A DNA stretch of 64,000 bases from Actinophytocola sp050699915. GTDB lineage: Bacteria; Actinomycetota; Actinomycetes; Mycobacteriales; Pseudonocardiaceae. The stretch is from the NCBI RefSeq assembly GCF_050699915.1, contig NZ_JBOHGA010000001.1:112075-176074 (forward strand), read 5' to 3'. Of the stretch, positions 51,818-60,797 are shown piece after piece; the stretch's first letter is position 1; each line of letters begins with the position of its first letter. The translations under genes and the position numbers were made by a program. The notes beneath the pieces were generated by a model. It saw only the letters and a program-made list of their open reading frames with translations, ran no database searches and was not told the DNA's origin.

Positions 51818-53566
51818 CTAGTCGAATACACCGCGGTAGATGTCCTTGATGTTCCAATGGCCTGGGGTGGGGACGGGTTCGTTCACCATCGGGACGTCCA
51901 GCACCGCCGGCCCGCGACGCTGGATCGCCTCGCGGAGTGCGGCGGCGAGATCTTCGGGTTTCTCGATGAGATAGCCGTCGGCACCGCACGCCCGGCCGTA
52001 GGCGGCGAAGTCGGGCGAGTAGGGGTTGCCGTTCTGGTCGCGGAACTCGCAGCCGAAGCTGGCGCCGAAGCTCGCTGCCTGCAGGTCGGCGATCGTGCCG
52101 TGCGCGCGGTTGTTCATCACCAGGAAGATCACCGGCAACCCTTGCTCGACCGCCATCGGCACCGCGGGTAGTTGCGCGCTCATCCCGCCGTCTCCGACCA
52201 ACGCGACGACCACTCGGTCGGGCTCGGCGAGCTGCACGCCGATGGCCGCTGCCGGGCCAAAGCCCATTGTGGACAGCCCGCCCGGTGTGACGAACCGGCC
52301 GTCGGGTGGCAGCTCGTAGCACTGTGCGACACCGTTCTTGTTCCAGCCCACGTCGGTCACGAGCACCGCGTTCGACGGCAGCGTGTCTCGAAGGTCGGCA
52401 AGGATCCGCTCGGGGCGCAGCGGGAAGTCGCCGCTGCGGCCGCGTTCCCGGCTCGACGCGAACAGCTCGTCCCGCTCGGAGCGGATGGTGTCACGCAGCG
52501 CGGGGCGTGTGGCGCCCTCGGGGCGCAGGGCGACGACGGCGTCCGCGATGGCCTCAACCGCGACGCCGACGTCGGCCACCACGCCGATCTCGACCGGGTA
52601 GTTCCGGCCGATCTCGGCGGGGTCGATGTCGATCTGGATGAGCCGTCCCGGCGGGAACTGCCAGGTGTACTCGGAGTTCCACGAGCTCGCGTCGGTCTCG
52701 GCGAACCGAGTGGCGAGCGCCAGCACGACGTCGGCGTCCATCGTGTACTTGTTCGTGAGGTCCAGGCCCCAGAAGCCGGTCATACCCATCACCAGCGGGT
52801 GCCGGTCGTCCACGGTGCCCTTGGCCATGAGGGAGTGCGCGATCGGGATGTCGAGGTGCTCGGCGAGCCGGCGCAGCGCCTGCCGCCCGGGGTCGTTCCG
52901 CAGGCCGCCGCCCACGTAGATCAGCGGCCGCTCCGCGCCGACGAGTGCCTCCGCGATCCGTCGTGTCTCCGCAGGCGACACCGCTGGATTGGGCCGGTGC
53001 GCGACAAGCGGGTACGTGGTCGCCGACTCCGCCGGTACCTGGCGGGAGAACAGGTCCATCGGGATGTTGAGCAGCACCGTCCCGGGCCGTCCCGATGTCG
53101 CGGTCCAGAAGGCCCGTTCGGTGAACCGGGAGAGGTCCTCGGCGCGGTGGGCGTGCCACGCCCGCTTCACGAAAGGCGCGTAGATGGCGGTCTGGTCGGC
53201 GTCGCGATGCAGGTTCACCTCCTGGTGCGGATGCCGGCCGTAGAAGTAGGACGGGATGTCCCCGGCGATGGTGACCAGTGGGACGGAGTCGAGCGCGGCG
53301 GTCGCGACACCGGTCACCGCGTTCATCATCCCCGGTCCCACGTGGACCAGGAGCACCCCGGGCTTCCCCGTCATCCGGGCATACCCGTCCGCCGCGTGCG
53401 CGGCGGCCTGCTCGTGCCGGGAGATGACGAAGCGGATGTCGCTGCGCCCCAAGGCGTCCAGGAAGGCGATGTTCGTGTGTCCACACAGGCCGAAAACGTA
53501 TTCGACGTCGTAGGACTCGAGCTGCGCGACGAGTGCCTCGGCCGCGGTCACGGTGGGGGCGCTCAT
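51818..53566 (-). CDS. ThDP-dependent decarboxylase/acetolactate-synthase-like enzyme
   Basis: The 582-residue enzyme has the three domains of the acetolactate synthase/benzoylformate decarboxylase family. The activating Glu is in ISRHEQAAAHAADGYAR near residue 50 and GPGMMNAVTG follows. The middle domain has LIYVGGGLRND. The ThDP site GDGGMSAQLPA to MNNRAHGT is near 455-485. The RHEQAA motif and the flanking aldehyde dehydrogenase suggest a 2-oxoacid decarboxylase that hands an aldehyde to the next enzyme. Acetolactate synthase or oxalyl-CoA decarboxylase-like activity is not excluded. Its start overlaps the aldehyde dehydrogenase stop. Confidence 0.9.
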   Translation of the reverse strand: MSAPTVTAAEALVAQLESYDVEYVFGLCGHTNIAFLDALGRSDIRFVISRHEQAAAHAADGYARMTGKPGVLLVHVGPGMMNAVTGVATAALDSVPLVTIAGDIPSYFYGRHPHQEVNLHRDADQTAIYAPFVKRAWHAHRAEDLSRFTERAFWTATSGRPGTVLLNIPMDLFSRQVPAESATTYPLVAHRPNPAVSPAETRRIAEALVGAERPLIYVGGGLRNDPGRQALRRLAEHLDIPIAHSLMAKGTVDDRHPLVMGMTGFWGLDLTNKYTMDADVVLALATRFAETDASSWNSEYTWQFPPGRLIQIDIDPAEIGRNYPVEIGVVADVGVAVEAIADAVVALRPEGATRPALRDTIRSERDELFASSRERGRSGDFPLRPERILADLRDTLPSNAVLVTDVGWNKNGVAQCYELPPDGRFVTPGGLSTMGFGPAAAIGVQLAEPDRVVVALVGDGGMSAQLPAVPMAVEQGLPVIFLVMNNRAHGTIADLQAASFGASFGCEFRDQNGNPYSPDFAAYGRACGADGYLIEKPEDLAAALREAIQRRGPAVLDVPMVNEPVPTPGHWNIKDIYRGVFD

Positions 53567-55041
53567 GCCTGCCCCCAGATGGACATGCCGCGCAGGATCA
53601 GCGTCTTGATCACGGTGTAGTCGTCGATCATCTGCTTGGGCGCTTCCCGTCCGAAACCGGAGTCCTTGACCCCGCCGAACGGGACGTGGTCGAGACGGTA
53701 GTTCGACGAGCCGTTCACGATGAGTCCGCCGACTTGCAGCTCGCGCCACGCGTGGATGATCGTGGCGATGTCGTTGGTGAACAGGCCGGCCTGCAGGCCG
53801 AACCTGCTGCGGTTGCAGGTGTCGACGACCTCGGCGAGGGTGTCGAAGGGCAGCACGGCGACCAGCGCGCCGAAGGCCTCCTCGGTCACCAGCGTGGCGT
53901 CGGCGGGCGGGGCCGCCACGACGGTCGGGTGCAGAGTCGCGCCGTCGCGGCCGCCGCCGACCAGCACCCGGGCGCCCTGTGCGCCGGCCTGGCTGATCCA
54001 CTTCTCCACCCGTGTGGCCGCGTCCTCGTCGACCATCGACCCGACATCGGTCGCCGGGTCGAGCGGGTCGCCCACGGTGAGTCCGCGGACCTCGGTGCAG
54101 AACGTGGCGAGGAACTCGTCGTATCGCTCGCGCTGCACGTAGACGCGTTGCACGGAGATGCAGCTCTGCCCGGAGTTCGTGTAACCGGTCCGCGCGCAGG
54201 TGGCAGCGGCGTGCGCGACATCCGCGTCCGCGCACACGATCGTCGCGGCGTTGCCGCCGAGTTCCAGCACCAGCCGCTTGGCGCCTGCGGCCCGGGCGAC
54301 CGCGGCGCCGGTCTCCGGGCTGCCGGTGAAGCTGATGACGGCCACCTCGGATGCCGCGCACAGCGCCGCGCCCACATCGCCGCCGCCATGGAGCAACTGG
54401 ACGGCCTCCGCCGGCATACCCGCCTCGAGCACCAGTGCCACCATCGCGGCCGTAGTCGCCGGCGCCTGCGGCGGCGCCTTGACCAGCGTGGTGTTCCCGG
54501 CGGCGAACGAGGCGCCCAGCTTGTGCGCCAACAGGTTCGCCGGGGCGTTGAACGGCGTGATCGCCAGCGCGACCCCCGCCGGCGCCCGATAGGTCAGGGC
54601 CGTGTTTCCCACCCCGCGCGCCCACCCGGCGACCGGCACGTTCTCACCGCCGATGTGTCGAGCCTCGCCGGCGCAGACCGCGAACGTGTCCGCCACCCGG
54701 TCCATCTCGCCCAGACCGTCCTTCACGGGCTTGCCGAGCTCGAGGGCGATGAGCCGGGCGAAGCCGGCGCGATACTCCGCCGCCAGCCGTGCGGCGCGGT
54801 CCAGCACGGCGGCACGGGTGGCCGGCGCCAGCGCGGCGACCATGCGCGCGCCGTCGCGAGCGAATTCCCGCGCTGTCTCAAGCTGCTCGGCAGTCGCCGG
54901 GTAGGAGTGCGTGACAACGTCGCGGACGAACGGGCCGACTCGCTTCGCGGGCGGTCCCTCGCTGGTCCACCGGCCGGCCACGTACGCCGGAGCCTCGGTC
55001 GGGACGTCTGCCTTGGCCGGTTTGAGAACGTCGTGCAGCAC
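53563..55041 (-). CDS. NAD(P)-dependent aldehyde dehydrogenase
   Basis: This protein of about 492 residues has ALDH-superfamily motifs: APAGVALAITPFNAP, the VISFTGSPETG loop, the Glu in LVLELGGNAA near 245 and the catalytic Cys in NSGQSCISVQR near 280. The C-terminal VPFGGVKDSGFGREA is typical. The GTG at 55041 follows AGGAGA by six bases and is taken as start; an ATG at 55056 is in frame but has no site. It is first in the leftward operon with the ThDP enzyme and the ABC importer, and divergent from the IclR gene across the shared operator. Confidence 0.92.
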   Translation of the reverse strand: MLHDVLKPAKADVPTEAPAYVAGRWTSEGPPAKRVGPFVRDVVTHSYPATAEQLETAREFARDGARMVAALAPATRAAVLDRAARLAAEYRAGFARLIALELGKPVKDGLGEMDRVADTFAVCAGEARHIGGENVPVAGWARGVGNTALTYRAPAGVALAITPFNAPANLLAHKLGASFAAGNTTLVKAPPQAPATTAAMVALVLEAGMPAEAVQLLHGGGDVGAALCAASEVAVISFTGSPETGAAVARAAGAKRLVLELGGNAATIVCADADVAHAAATCARTGYTNSGQSCISVQRVYVQRERYDEFLATFCTEVRGLTVGDPLDPATDVGSMVDEDAATRVEKWISQAGAQGARVLVGGGRDGATLHPTVVAAPPADATLVTEEAFGALVAVLPFDTLAEVVDTCNRSRFGLQAGLFTNDIATIIHAWRELQVGGLIVNGSSNYRLDHVPFGGVKDSGFGREAPKQMIDDYTVIKTLILRGMSIWGQA

Positions 55042-55078
55042 TACAGTTCTCCTCATGAACCATCAAGCGGTACATCTG

Positions 55079-55094
55079 GACCGCTGTACGGACT
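55079..55094. promoter_or_regulatory. Third copy of the shared operator motif between aldehyde dehydrogenase and IclR genes
   Basis: GACCGC-TGTA-CGGACT has the 6-4-6 layout of the sites at 45971-45986 and 46123-46138. GTACA/TGTAC half-sites flank it at 55070-55074 and 55085-55089. It lies 38 bases before the aldehyde dehydrogenase start and about 150 bases before the IclR gene. Confidence 0.6.
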
Positions 55095-55246
55095 GCGTGT
55101 AACGTACGGCTCGCCACATTCGCTGGCAAGTCTTCGAGCCGAAGACGTTATGGCGACGAAGGCGAGGTCTCGTGCAGTCGAACCCTGGACGGAGCGACGC
55201 GAAGCGGTGAGGATGATGGATCGTTGTGGCAAGAGGGGACGGGGTT

Positions 55247-56068
55247 GTGAAGTCGACCGGCACGGATCAGGCCGCTGAGCCCCGCTGGGACACCGCGAGC
55301 GGAGCCGGCGAGACCGCCGGTGAGACGCAGGGTGTGCGCAGCGTGCAGCGCGCCATCGACATCCTCGGCTTGCTCACCGAGTCCCAACCCGCGATATCGG
55401 TGGCGGAGATCGTCCGGGCCACCGGACTCGCGAAGACGACGGTGATCCGGCTCGTGCAGACCCTGGAACAGAACGGACTGCTCTGGGCGACGGCGAAGGG
55501 ATACATGGCCGGCCCGAGCCTGTGGCGCTGGGCGCATCTGGCCCGCGGCAGCTGGGAACTCCCGCCGGAGACCAAGGAGCTGATGCGCGGACTGGCGCAG
55601 CGGCAGCGCGAGACTGTCAACCTCTACGTCGTCCGCGACATCTACCGCGTCTGCGTCGCCCAGCAGGAAAGTCCGCAGCCGCTGCGCCATGTCGTGCACG
55701 TCGGGGACGAGCTCCCACTCTGGGCGGGCGCCTCGTCGAAGATCCTGCTGCGCAACTCAGACGATGCGCATCTCGCTCGCGTGGCGCGCAGTTCGCCCTA
55801 CGGCCCCGAATTCGTCGATTCGCTGCGTGCGCAGATCGACGAGGCGGCCGTGCAGGGATACGCCTTCAGTCACGGCGAGCGCGAGACCGGGCTGTCCGCC
55901 GTCGCCGTGCCGGTCATCGGTCGCACCGGATCGGTGATCGCCGCCCTGTCGCTGAGCGGTCCGACCGTGCGCTTCCCCAACGAGCGGATCAAGGAGTTCG
56001 TCGACGCCCTCGCGGAGGTCGCCGCACACATGGCCGAACGGGGCTTCGATCACCCGTTCCGCATGTAG
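55247..56068 (+). CDS. IclR-family transcriptional regulator
   Basis: This protein of about 273 residues has an N-terminal winged helix-turn-helix (VRSVQRAIDILGLL, ISVAEIVRATGLAKTTVIRL) and the IclR ligand domain (ELPLWAGASSKILL, GYAFSHGERETGLSAVAVPV, LSLSGPTVRFPNER). A GTG at 55226 is also in frame; 55247 is preferred for the GAGGGGACGG upstream. It is divergent from the aldehyde dehydrogenase/importer operon and first before a CoA-transferase operon. It probably senses the imported acid or an intermediate and controls all three operator-bearing promoters. Confidence 0.93.
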   Translation: MKSTGTDQAAEPRWDTASGAGETAGETQGVRSVQRAIDILGLLTESQPAISVAEIVRATGLAKTTVIRLVQTLEQNGLLWATAKGYMAGPSLWRWAHLARGSWELPPETKELMRGLAQRQRETVNLYVVRDIYRVCVAQQESPQPLRHVVHVGDELPLWAGASSKILLRNSDDAHLARVARSSPYGPEFVDSLRAQIDEAAVQGYAFSHGERETGLSAVAVPVIGRTGSVIAALSLSGPTVRFPNERIKEFVDALAEVAAHMAERGFDHPFRM

Positions 56069-56128
56069 CCCGATCGACCGGCGGACGATCCTCGTATTTC
56101 TGCGTTTCGTCGCAGAAGGAGTAGACGC

Positions 56129-57346
56129 ATGGAAAATTCACCGCTCTGCGGCATCCGGGTACTCGATCTCACGAACGTGCTGGCCGGTCCGTACTGCAGC
56201 TACCAGCTGATGCTGCTCGGTGCCGAGGTCGTGAAGATCGAGGTTCCGGGATCCGGTGACCTCGCACGGCATCTCGGTCCGGATCCGGAGCTGAACAGCG
56301 CCGGCATCGGCGCGTCCTTCCTGGCGCAGAACGCGGGGAAGAAGTCCATCGAGTTCGATCTGAAGGATGCCGCACAGCGTGAGACGTTCGAGAACCTGGT
56401 GCGCGGCGCGGACGTGTTGCTCGAGAACTTCCGCGCCGGCGTACTCGCACGACTCGGCTTCGACTGGGAGCACCTGCGCAGCGTCAACCCGACGCTGATC
56501 TACTGCGCCATAACGGGATTCGGCCAGACCGGGCCTATGAGTCAGGCGCCCGCCTACGACCAGATCATCCAGGGCCTCTCCGGGATGATGAGCATCACCG
56601 GCACCGAGGAGACCGCGCCCCTGCGAGTCGGATTCCCGGTCTGTGACACCGTCGGCGGCCTGATGGCGGCGCTGTCGATATCGGCCGCGCTGGTGGGGCG
56701 CGAGCGCACCGGCGAAGGATGCTTTCTCGACCTGTCGATGCTGGAGGCCTCGATGTCGGCGATGGGCTGGGCGGTGTCCCACTACGTGATCAGCGGTGCC
56801 CGGCCGGCGCCGATGGGGCAGCAGAACGTGACAGCCGCGCCGTCCGGCACGTTCGACACCGCCGACGGTCCCCTCAACATCGCCGCCAACCGGCAGGCCC
56901 AGTTCGAGAAGCTGTGCGAGCTGCTCGGCCGGACCGATCTCATGTCCGACTCCCGGTTCGCCGACCGCGAAGCACGTAAACACAACCGCGACGCGTTGAA
57001 CGACGAGTTGAACCGTGAGCTCCGCAAGCGCACCGCCGCCGAATGGGAACAGCTCCTGCCCGCCATCGGCGTCCCGGCCGCGCGCATCCTGTCCGTACCG
57101 CAGGCGGTCGAGTCCGAACAGCTGGCGCATCGCGGCTTCTTCACCGACGTACCGTTCCCCGGCGACACCGAGCGATCCGTGCGGGCCAGCGGCAACGGCG
57201 TGCTGATCAACGGTGAACCGCTCCGCCCGGCCGGGCCGCCACCGGTGCTGGGCGAGCACAACGCCGAGACCCGCGACTTCATCACTCGGTGGCGTGATGG
57301 CGGCTCGGCCGACACCGTCGCGGTCGAAGACGAGCGCGCGGGATGA
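56129..57346 (+). CDS. CaiB/BaiF (class III) CoA-transferase
   Basis: The 405-residue protein has family motifs LDLTNVLAGPYCSYQLMLLGA at the start, KSIEFDLKD, LENFRAGVLARLG, ITGFGQTGPMS and the segment FLDLSMLEASMSAMGW with the catalytic Asp. It moves CoA between carboxylic acids. An AGAAGGAG site precedes it, and a stem TTCTGCG/CGCAGAA at 56098-56117 overlaps that ribosome site and could modulate translation. It overlaps the citryl-CoA-lyase-like gene by ATGA, so the two probably act in sequence on the same acyl-CoA. Confidence 0.93.
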   Translation: MENSPLCGIRVLDLTNVLAGPYCSYQLMLLGAEVVKIEVPGSGDLARHLGPDPELNSAGIGASFLAQNAGKKSIEFDLKDAAQRETFENLVRGADVLLENFRAGVLARLGFDWEHLRSVNPTLIYCAITGFGQTGPMSQAPAYDQIIQGLSGMMSITGTEETAPLRVGFPVCDTVGGLMAALSISAALVGRERTGEGCFLDLSMLEASMSAMGWAVSHYVISGARPAPMGQQNVTAAPSGTFDTADGPLNIAANRQAQFEKLCELLGRTDLMSDSRFADREARKHNRDALNDELNRELRKRTAAEWEQLLPAIGVPAARILSVPQAVESEQLAHRGFFTDVPFPGDTERSVRASGNGVLINGEPLRPAGPPPVLGEHNAETRDFITRWRDGGSADTVAVEDERAG

Positions 57347-58173
57347 GCACCGACTCCGAGGCCGCGGACTGGTGGGCCACCAGCATCTGCCGGATGGAGC
57401 CCGGCGTGGTGGAACTTCGCGGCGTGCCCGTCCAGGACCTCATCGGCTCGACCGGCCTCGTCTCGACGATCTGGCTGATGGTCCGCGGCGATCTTCCGGC
57501 TCCCCGGCAGGCCGCGCTGCTGGAGGCGGCGATGGTCGCGTCGGTCGACCACGGGCCGCAGGCGCCATCGATCGCCATCGCCCGGATGACCGCCACGTGC
57601 GGCGTGGGCCTCAACAACGCCATGGCGTCCGGAGTGAACGCACTCGGCGACTCCCACGGCGGTGCGGGCGAGCAGTGCGTCGAGCTGCTGTCCGAGATCG
57701 TGTCCCTTCAGGACACCGGCGCGAGCCTCGACGCCGCAACCGAACGGGCCGTCGCCCGGTACCGGTACGTGCCGGGTTTCGGACACCGCTTCCACCCGGT
57801 GGACCCGCGCCGGGACCCGCTCCTCGATCTGGTCGACCGCGCCGTGGCGGACGGCGTCGTCGCCGGCCGCCACCTCCAGGCGGCGCGGGCCGTCGAGGAG
57901 GTCCTGGAGGGAGGCCGGGCCAAGCCGGTGCCGATGAACATCGACGGCGCGACCGCGGTCATCTACGCGGAGCTCGGGTTTCCGTCGCCCCTGGCGCGCG
58001 GGCTGTTCGTGTTGAGCAGGAGCGTGGGAATCCTCGCGCACGCGTGGGAGGAGACCACCCAGGGACGGCGGAACAAGGGTCCGATCCCACGGTCGGTTCT
58101 GCCGACCTACCTAGGAGGGTCGACTGATGCAGCTGGCAGTACTGCACGGACCGAACCTGAACCGCCTCGGTGA
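57343..58173 (+). CDS. Citryl-CoA lyase / citrate-synthase-like protein
   Basis: At 276 residues it is about two thirds of a full citrate synthase. All three active-site positions appear: His in LGDSHGGAG near 104, His in GFGHRFHP near 146 and Asp in MNIDGATAVIYAELGFP near 198. Short proteins of this subgroup act as citryl-CoA-type lyases or unnamed acyl-CoA aldol enzymes. Coupling with a CoA-transferase suggests acid activation followed by retro-aldol cleavage. The substrate is unknown. Its end overlaps the next gene by 47 bases. Confidence 0.85.
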   Translation: MSTDSEAADWWATSICRMEPGVVELRGVPVQDLIGSTGLVSTIWLMVRGDLPAPRQAALLEAAMVASVDHGPQAPSIAIARMTATCGVGLNNAMASGVNALGDSHGGAGEQCVELLSEIVSLQDTGASLDAATERAVARYRYVPGFGHRFHPVDPRRDPLLDLVDRAVADGVVAGRHLQAARAVEEVLEGGRAKPVPMNIDGATAVIYAELGFPSPLARGLFVLSRSVGILAHAWEETTQGRRNKGPIPRSVLPTYLGGSTDAAGSTARTEPEPPR

Positions 58174-58567
58174 GCGGAATCCCGCGAAGTACGGCCAGGC
58201 GACGCTCGACGACATCACCCAGGACGTCGACGCCACCGCCCGGCGCCTCGAAGTGACCGTCCTGCACTTCCAGTCGAACTACGAAGGCGCGCTCACCGAA
58301 TGGGTACACGAGCGCCACCACCTGCTCGACGGGTACGTGATCAACCCGGCCGGACTCGCTTCCTACGGCTACGCACTTCTCGATGCCGTGCGAGACACCG
58401 ACCACCCGCTCGCCATCGTCCACATCTCCCAGTGGTACGCCTGGGACGGCAAGGACAGGACCGACATCTTCGCCGGGGCCGCCGCGGTGTACCTCGCCGG
58501 CGCGGGCTGGCGCGGCTACTCGCTCGCACTGGAGGCGCTGGTCCAGCACATCCGCGATCGTCCATGA
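58127..58567 (+). CDS. Divergent type II 3-dehydroquinase-like protein (AroQ fold)
   Basis: This 146-residue protein starts at an ATG 47 bases inside the previous gene with a perfect AGGAGGG site. It has the family opening LHGPNLNRLGERNP, the Tyr in KYGQATL, QSNYEGALTEW and the His in IVHISQ. Two substrate-contacting stretches differ. NPxAxTHTS is NPAGLASYG, which loses the His. The segment after IVHIS lacks the REPFR motif. It may still be a catabolic dehydroquinase or may have a new substrate. Fit with the quinate-like genes nearby favours dehydroquinate. Confidence 0.8.
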   Translation: MQLAVLHGPNLNRLGERNPAKYGQATLDDITQDVDATARRLEVTVLHFQSNYEGALTEWVHERHHLLDGYVINPAGLASYGYALLDAVRDTDHPLAIVHISQWYAWDGKDRTDIFAGAAAVYLAGAGWRGYSLALEALVQHIRDRP

Positions 58568-58908
58568 CGGACGGACTGCTTGGTACGCCGCTGCGGGTCG
58601 GAAACGCCGTGCTGCGCAACCGGATCGTCAGCGCACCCATGGAGCGGAACTACTGCTCCCTCGACGGAACCCCGACAGACCGGTACATCGCCTACCTGCG
58701 TGCTCGAGCGGCGGGCGGTGCGGCGTTGGTGTTCACCGAGGCCGCCTACGTACGAGCGGACGGGCGCGGCCGCACACGGGAGCTCGGTGCCCACGACGAC
58801 CAGATGATCGCCGGGTTGCGCCGTCTCGCCGACGCGGTGCACGCCGAGGGCGCGCTGGTCGGCGTCGAGCTCAATCACGCCGACCGGCGTCATTCCTTCG
58901 CGCGATGA
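58564..58908 (+). pseudogene. Old yellow enzyme (NADH:flavin oxidoreductase), N-terminal fragment
   Basis: From an ATG overlapping the AroQ-like stop, 114 codons match the start of OYE-family proteins: LRVGNAVLRNRIVSAPMERN, then YLRARAAGGAALVFTEAAYV and GVELNHADR. The gene stops at residue 114, where about 250 more residues are expected. Its end overlaps the converging gene on the other strand by 38 bases. A deletion or insertion joined it to unrelated DNA and ended the catabolic operon here. Confidence 0.8.
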
Positions 58909-59080
58909 AGACGGAGCCGACGACCACACCCAGGGCCACACCTAGCGCGACACCGAGAGCGACGTTGTCAAAAAAACCCCCGACGACGACGCCGAAGAGA
59001 GAGCCAAATGCGATCCAGACCCCGAGATTTCCCCAGATCCCGAGACCTACCGCGCCCGAGGGCGTGTTCTTGCTCGTCAT
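58871..59080 (-). CDS. Small glycine/valine-rich membrane protein
   Basis: The 69-residue product has two hydrophobic helices with small-residue zippers (WIAFGSLFGVVVGGF and VALGVALGVALGVVVGSVF) and a basic tail. It resembles the small glycine-zipper-type proteins seen in actinobacteria. The ATG at 59080 is taken because the hydrophobic protein starts right after it. Function unknown. Confidence 0.6.
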   Translation of the reverse strand: MTSKNTPSGAVGLGIWGNLGVWIAFGSLFGVVVGGFFDNVALGVALGVALGVVVGSVFIARRNDAGRRD

Positions 59081-59222
59081 CGCATCTCTCCCAGGACGCG
59101 GGCGGAAAGGCTGACAATCTGGCGGCCCACCACGGCGGATGCGCAACCATCTTCCTCCACATCGTATCGCCTACCGCGCCGTTCTCCGGCTGGGACCGGC
59201 ACCGTCACCGACCCGCGGTTCT

Positions 59223-60797
59223 TCACGTTGACGCCGGTGCGTGGAGCTGGCGGTCCGGGTGGCCGTCGGGTTCGGAGCCCACGCGTCCGAGTGCGATGGC
59301 GGCCGCGAGGGCGACTCCGGCGAGCGCGGCGGCGCTGACCGCGGCGGCGGCCTGCATGCCGTTGGTGAACGCGTCGGCGGCGGCGTCGAGCACGGCGACG
59401 GGGAGTTGATCGGCCACACCGGTGGCGCCGCCGAGGGTGTCGCGGGCCGCCTCCGCGGCCGTGCCGGGGACATCGGCAGGGACGGTACCAGCCAGCTGGC
59501 CGCGGTAGACGGCGGTGGCGATGCTGCCCAGCAGTGCGATGCCCAAAGCCAGGCCGAGTTCCTGGGACGTCTCAGAGATCGCCGATGCCGCTCCGGCTCG
59601 CTCTGGTGGGGCAGCGCCGAGGACGACGTCGGCCCCCAGGGCCGCGACGGGCATCAGACCAGCGAACACGATGCTCAGCCCGATGATCACGACCGCGGAT
59701 GTGGAGGCGTCGCCGACCTGGCTCACGACCGCGAACCCGACAGCGGCCAGCCCCAGTCCGGCGGCGATGACGTAGCCGGGGCGGACCCGACGCACGAGCA
59801 GCGGGGCCGCCACCATCGACACGATCCCGACGCCGAGCGGAACCAGCATCCACAGCCCTGCGGTCAGTGGGGAGAGCCCTGTGACGAGCTGCAGGTATTG
59901 CGCGACGAGGTAGCCCACGCCGCCCATGACGACCGAACTGATCGTCAACGCGCCAAGCGACACGCTGAACGCGCGCGATCGGAACAGCCCCAGATCGACC
60001 AGCGGGGTCGCGAGGATGCGTTGGCGCCGGACGAAGACCACACCGATCACGAGTCCGGCGACGACCACCGCGACGGGCAGCACGGTGAGTCCGTCCGCGG
60101 CGACCTGCTTGAGCCCGTAAATGACGGCCAGCACCGCGGCCAGCGCCATTCCCGCGCTGGGCAGGTCCACCCGGCCGGCCTGGGGGTCGCGGTACTCGGG
60201 CAGCAGCACCGGTCCGACCACGAGCAGTAGCACCATCACCGGGACGCCGATCAGGAACGCCGAGCCCCACCAGAAGAACTCCAGCAGCGCCCCGCCGACC
60301 ACCGGGCCGAGCGCCGCGCCGGCCAGGAAGCTGGTGAACCACGCCGAGATCGCCACCGTGCGCTGCGCCGGGTCGTGGAACATGTTGCGGATCAGGGCGA
60401 GTGTCGACGGGGCCAGGGTTGCCCCGGCGATCCCGAGCAGTGCGCGGGCGGCGATCAGCATCTCCGGGCTGGTGGAGAACGCGGCGAGCACCGAAGCGAT
60501 GCCGAACGCGGCGGCGCCGATGAGCAGCAGCCGCCGCCGCCCGATCCGGTCCCCGAGGGTGCCCATGGTGATCAGGAACCCGGCGATCATGAATCCGTAG
60601 ATGTCGACGATCCACAGCAGCTGTGAGCTACTCGGCGCCAGATCTGCGCTCAGGCTCGGCACCGCCAAGTGCAGCACGGTCAGGTCCATCGACACGAGCA
60701 GGGCGGGCAGCGCGAGCATCGCCAGCCCGAGCCACGCCCGCCGGCCGGCCCGCGCGGTGACCGGTGAGGTAGTAGTGGCTGGCTGTTCCTGGCCCAC
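59223..60797 (-). CDS. MFS multidrug efflux transporter, DHA2 (14-TM) family
   Basis: This 524-residue protein has the opening helix MLALPALLVSMDLTVLHLAV, the QLLWIVDIYGFMIAGFLITM segment and GDRIGRRRLLLIG loop of the QacA/SmvA group. About fourteen helices are visible. The GTG at 60797 follows CAGGAGA and is preferred to an ATG at 60845. The group exports cationic drugs and dyes. There is no regulator gene directly beside it. Confidence 0.93.
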   Translation of the reverse strand: MGQEQPATTTSPVTARAGRRAWLGLAMLALPALLVSMDLTVLHLAVPSLSADLAPSSSQLLWIVDIYGFMIAGFLITMGTLGDRIGRRRLLLIGAAAFGIASVLAAFSTSPEMLIAARALLGIAGATLAPSTLALIRNMFHDPAQRTVAISAWFTSFLAGAALGPVVGGALLEFFWWGSAFLIGVPVMVLLLVVGPVLLPEYRDPQAGRVDLPSAGMALAAVLAVIYGLKQVAADGLTVLPVAVVVAGLVIGVVFVRRQRILATPLVDLGLFRSRAFSVSLGALTISSVVMGGVGYLVAQYLQLVTGLSPLTAGLWMLVPLGVGIVSMVAAPLLVRRVRPGYVIAAGLGLAAVGFAVVSQVGDASTSAVVIIGLSIVFAGLMPVAALGADVVLGAAPPERAGAASAISETSQELGLALGIALLGSIATAVYRGQLAGTVPADVPGTAAEAARDTLGGATGVADQLPVAVLDAAADAFTNGMQAAAAVSAAALAGVALAAAIALGRVGSEPDGHPDRQLHAPAST

